Source: Poecilobothrus nobilitatus
Lineage: Eukaryota > Arthropoda > Insecta > Diptera > Dolichopodidae
Direction: 5' to 3'
DNA: 64,000 nucleotides
Assembly: GCA_947095535.1 (NCBI GenBank)
Contig: OX352774.1
Location: 241,577,825 to 241,641,824 of the forward strand
The notes under the pieces were generated by a model. That model was not told where the DNA came from. It saw nothing but the letters and a program-made list of their open reading frames with translations, and did not search any database. This document shows, piece by piece, positions 62,136-64,000 of this stretch. Position 1 is the stretch's first letter. Every line of letters begins with the position of its first letter. The translations under genes were made by a program, and so were the position numbers.

Positions 62136-63719
62136 AAGTTTTTTCTTTTTTTAGCTTTCTTCATCCTTTTGATGTTTTAATAAAAGTGTGTATGTGTGTA
62201 CATAATTTTCTTTAGCAACAAAAAAAAACAGAAAAAAAAACAAAATACGTATATATTTGTGGCTATCTTAAAAAAATCGATAATGAAAATAACAATGAAC
62301 AAAATGAGAAAAATATAGAATTAAACACACAAACATTCTACATATAATTTTTTACTAAAAAGAAAAAAGAAAAAAAAAAAAAAAGAAACGAAACAATGGT
62401 GAAAAATAAAAATATACAACACCATTATCTCGTTTTTTTTTTTTTTTTGGTTAATATAATAACGGTAAAAATGATTTTCTTTTTTTATTTTTTCTGAAGA
62501 AAAAGAAACATTTCGCATAATTGAATTTTTGTTTTTATTTGTGTTTTTTTTTTTCTGATTTTTTTTTTTTTATTTCAAAATTGATGTGTACACGTCTTAA
62601 GTCTTAAGTTATGAGTTACAAGTACACAAAAATAAAGTTATAACAATGATGGTGCTACATGGTATTATTGTATGTTGGTGAAAAATAACAGTAATGAAAA
62701 AAAAAAAAAAAACAGAGAGATAACGAGATAGAAAATCATTATTTGTCCAAAACGGAAAAACAAAAAAAAAAAACAAAAGGTAACGGTAAAGTTGAAGCAA
62801 ACCAGAGAAAATTATTTTTTAGTTTTTCTTTCCTCCTTTGTTTCAAGGTCTTAAGTCTTGTCTTTGTTAAAATCACTTTTACGTATACGATACTAGCAAA
62901 ATGGAAAAAAAAAAACAAAAATCGTGCTGTTGCTTTTATACTATATATGGTGAATTAAATATTTAAAAAGGACCTTAGGATGGCAAAAAAAAAAAAAAAA
63001 AAACAATACAATATTTTATTGAAAATTGGTCAATTTTCGTTATGAATTGTGTGGATTTTAATTTGCTGTGCATAAGGAAAACAAAAAAACATAATAAAGT
63101 ACAAATTTGTTATAATTTTTTTACTTTTTTAGTGGGTTTGTGGTAATGTTTTTCATATTTTTATTTTATATTATTTTATTTCGTTATGTAATTTGATTGC
63201 GCCTACTGGGAACTCTATAAATGATTTTCTTCCGGTTTGTATTGTATTTTTTTTTTTTTTTTGTTATTTCAATTCGGAACAGGAATTTTCATTTTTCGTA
63301 TTTATGTATTAATGATTTTTTTTTTTTTTTTTTTTGTGAATTTTTCATAGCCCTGAAAGTGATAATTTAATAGAAGGCACAGCTATGAAAATGATTACAA
63401 GAACATTTTAAACAAAAACAATGTAGAATATTTTTAATAAATTTATTGTAATGTAAAATTTAATGGTAATGTTAATTGTTCTGCATGTTTAAAAGAAACA
63501 GAAATAATTTAGAATTTGTGTACAAGCGTTTGTATTAATTTTGAGCTTTCATTTAAAATCTTTAATTTTATGTTTACTTTTCTGAAAATTGTTTTTCTTT
63601 AAATTTTTAAAATCTAGGGATTAAATTAGTTAAACTAATAAATTTTGAACTTAATTTTTCATTTTAATACCTACTATTTAATTATTATTTTATTAGTAGT
63701 TTTCGTTACTTAAAAGTCT

Positions 63720-63775
63720 AAAAAAGTTTAGAATATGGTATAACTTTAAATCGTTATACCATCCTAAGCTTTTTT
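63720..63775. repeat. Tight imperfect hairpin
   Basis: AAAAAAGTTTAGAATATGGT plus ATAAC, an eight-base loop (TTTAAATC), then GTTATACCATCCTAAGCTTT plus a T-run. The arms are about 23 bp with a few mismatches. Confidence 0.7.
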
Positions 63776-64000
63776 GATCCCTTTCTCAGTTTAGATTTTT
63801 AATGTTTTTTAATTAAGACTATACTTTTTATTATCTATCACAACCGATTGTTTTGGAAATTTACATAATCAAAATTAAATAAAAATAATAAATAGCTCTA
63901 TCCTAAAAACTCTGATCCTAATCGCGGCTATTGATTGGCGTAGGAGCCTTTAAGAGGTTAATATTGCCTTTTGAAAATATTGGTACTAAATTCATTTTAC

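Larger units (their letters stand above)
59007..64000. other. A/T-rich sequence to the right edge, no gene supported
   Basis: Homopolymer-rich. Noted inside are a GTGAGT donor-like site in a more balanced patch (62085-62130) and a tight hairpin (63720-63775). Frames at 62321-62518, 62609-62800 and 62743-62958 are low-complexity. Confidence 0.4.

Overview
This window is very A+T-rich animal DNA (by eye about four fifths A+T), dense in short poly-A and poly-T tracts. It has no prokaryotic features. The two real coding segments are spliced exons with GT..AG boundaries. The dominant repeats look like the dipteran mini-me/HINE type, with GTCC microsatellites, subterminal inverted repeats and 3' stem-loops. 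I read it as a fly (Diptera, probably Brachycera) nuclear contig; the exact species cannot be read from the sequence.

The gene: two minus-strand exons join in phase 0 into the start of one protein. The first coding exon (23875 down to 23771) gives a 35-residue N-terminus with an in-frame stop upstream of its ATG. The second (10752 down to 10582) gives 57 residues forming the first half of a calponin-homology (CH) domain. The match is to the neuron-navigator (NAV) family, whose fly member is sickie (sick). The exons are separated by an intron of about 13 kb. The rest of the CH domain is not in the window, so 1-10581 is read as the next intron, which runs off the left edge. Everything right of 23875 should be 5' untranslated region, 5' introns, promoter or intergenic sequence. 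Only 276 of 64,000 bases are supported as coding.

Layout: 1-10.6 kb is intron with a reverse-transcriptase tail (2.0-2.4 kb), two palindrome-bearing repeats (1.5 and 3.0 kb), a HINE-like element (4.1-5.7 kb) and a transposase tail (6.9-7.2 kb). 10.75-23.77 kb is the long intron with two copies of a second HINE-like family (13.0-13.5 and 14.1-15.9 kb, the latter with a recent 478-bp internal duplication), tRNA-derived SINEs (16.8-18.0 kb), and a 978-bp terminal-inverted-repeat element carrying a nested repeat (22.2-23.2 kb). 23.9-64 kb is non-coding: a degraded reverse-transcriptase tail (25.4-25.8 kb), a fold-back element and several SINEs (33.3-35.5 kb), two other inverted-repeat elements (36.7-38.2 kb), non-LTR remnants (44.4-44.8 and 47.1-47.8 kb), HINE-like copies (45.6-46.9 and 50.2-50.8 kb) and a 2.3-kb HINE-like element with about twelve ~147-bp tandem units (56.7-59.0 kb).

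Apart from the sick exons, almost everything recognisable is a mobile-element relic. Most open frames over 60 codons are low-complexity A/T translations or repeat shadows. I found no convincing undescribed gene system. The most informative non-genic features are the shared architecture of the HINE-like families, the 147-bp array that stays open in several frames on both strands, the SINE with a perfect 10-bp target duplication, and a few candidate untranslated exons or promoter sites for sick.
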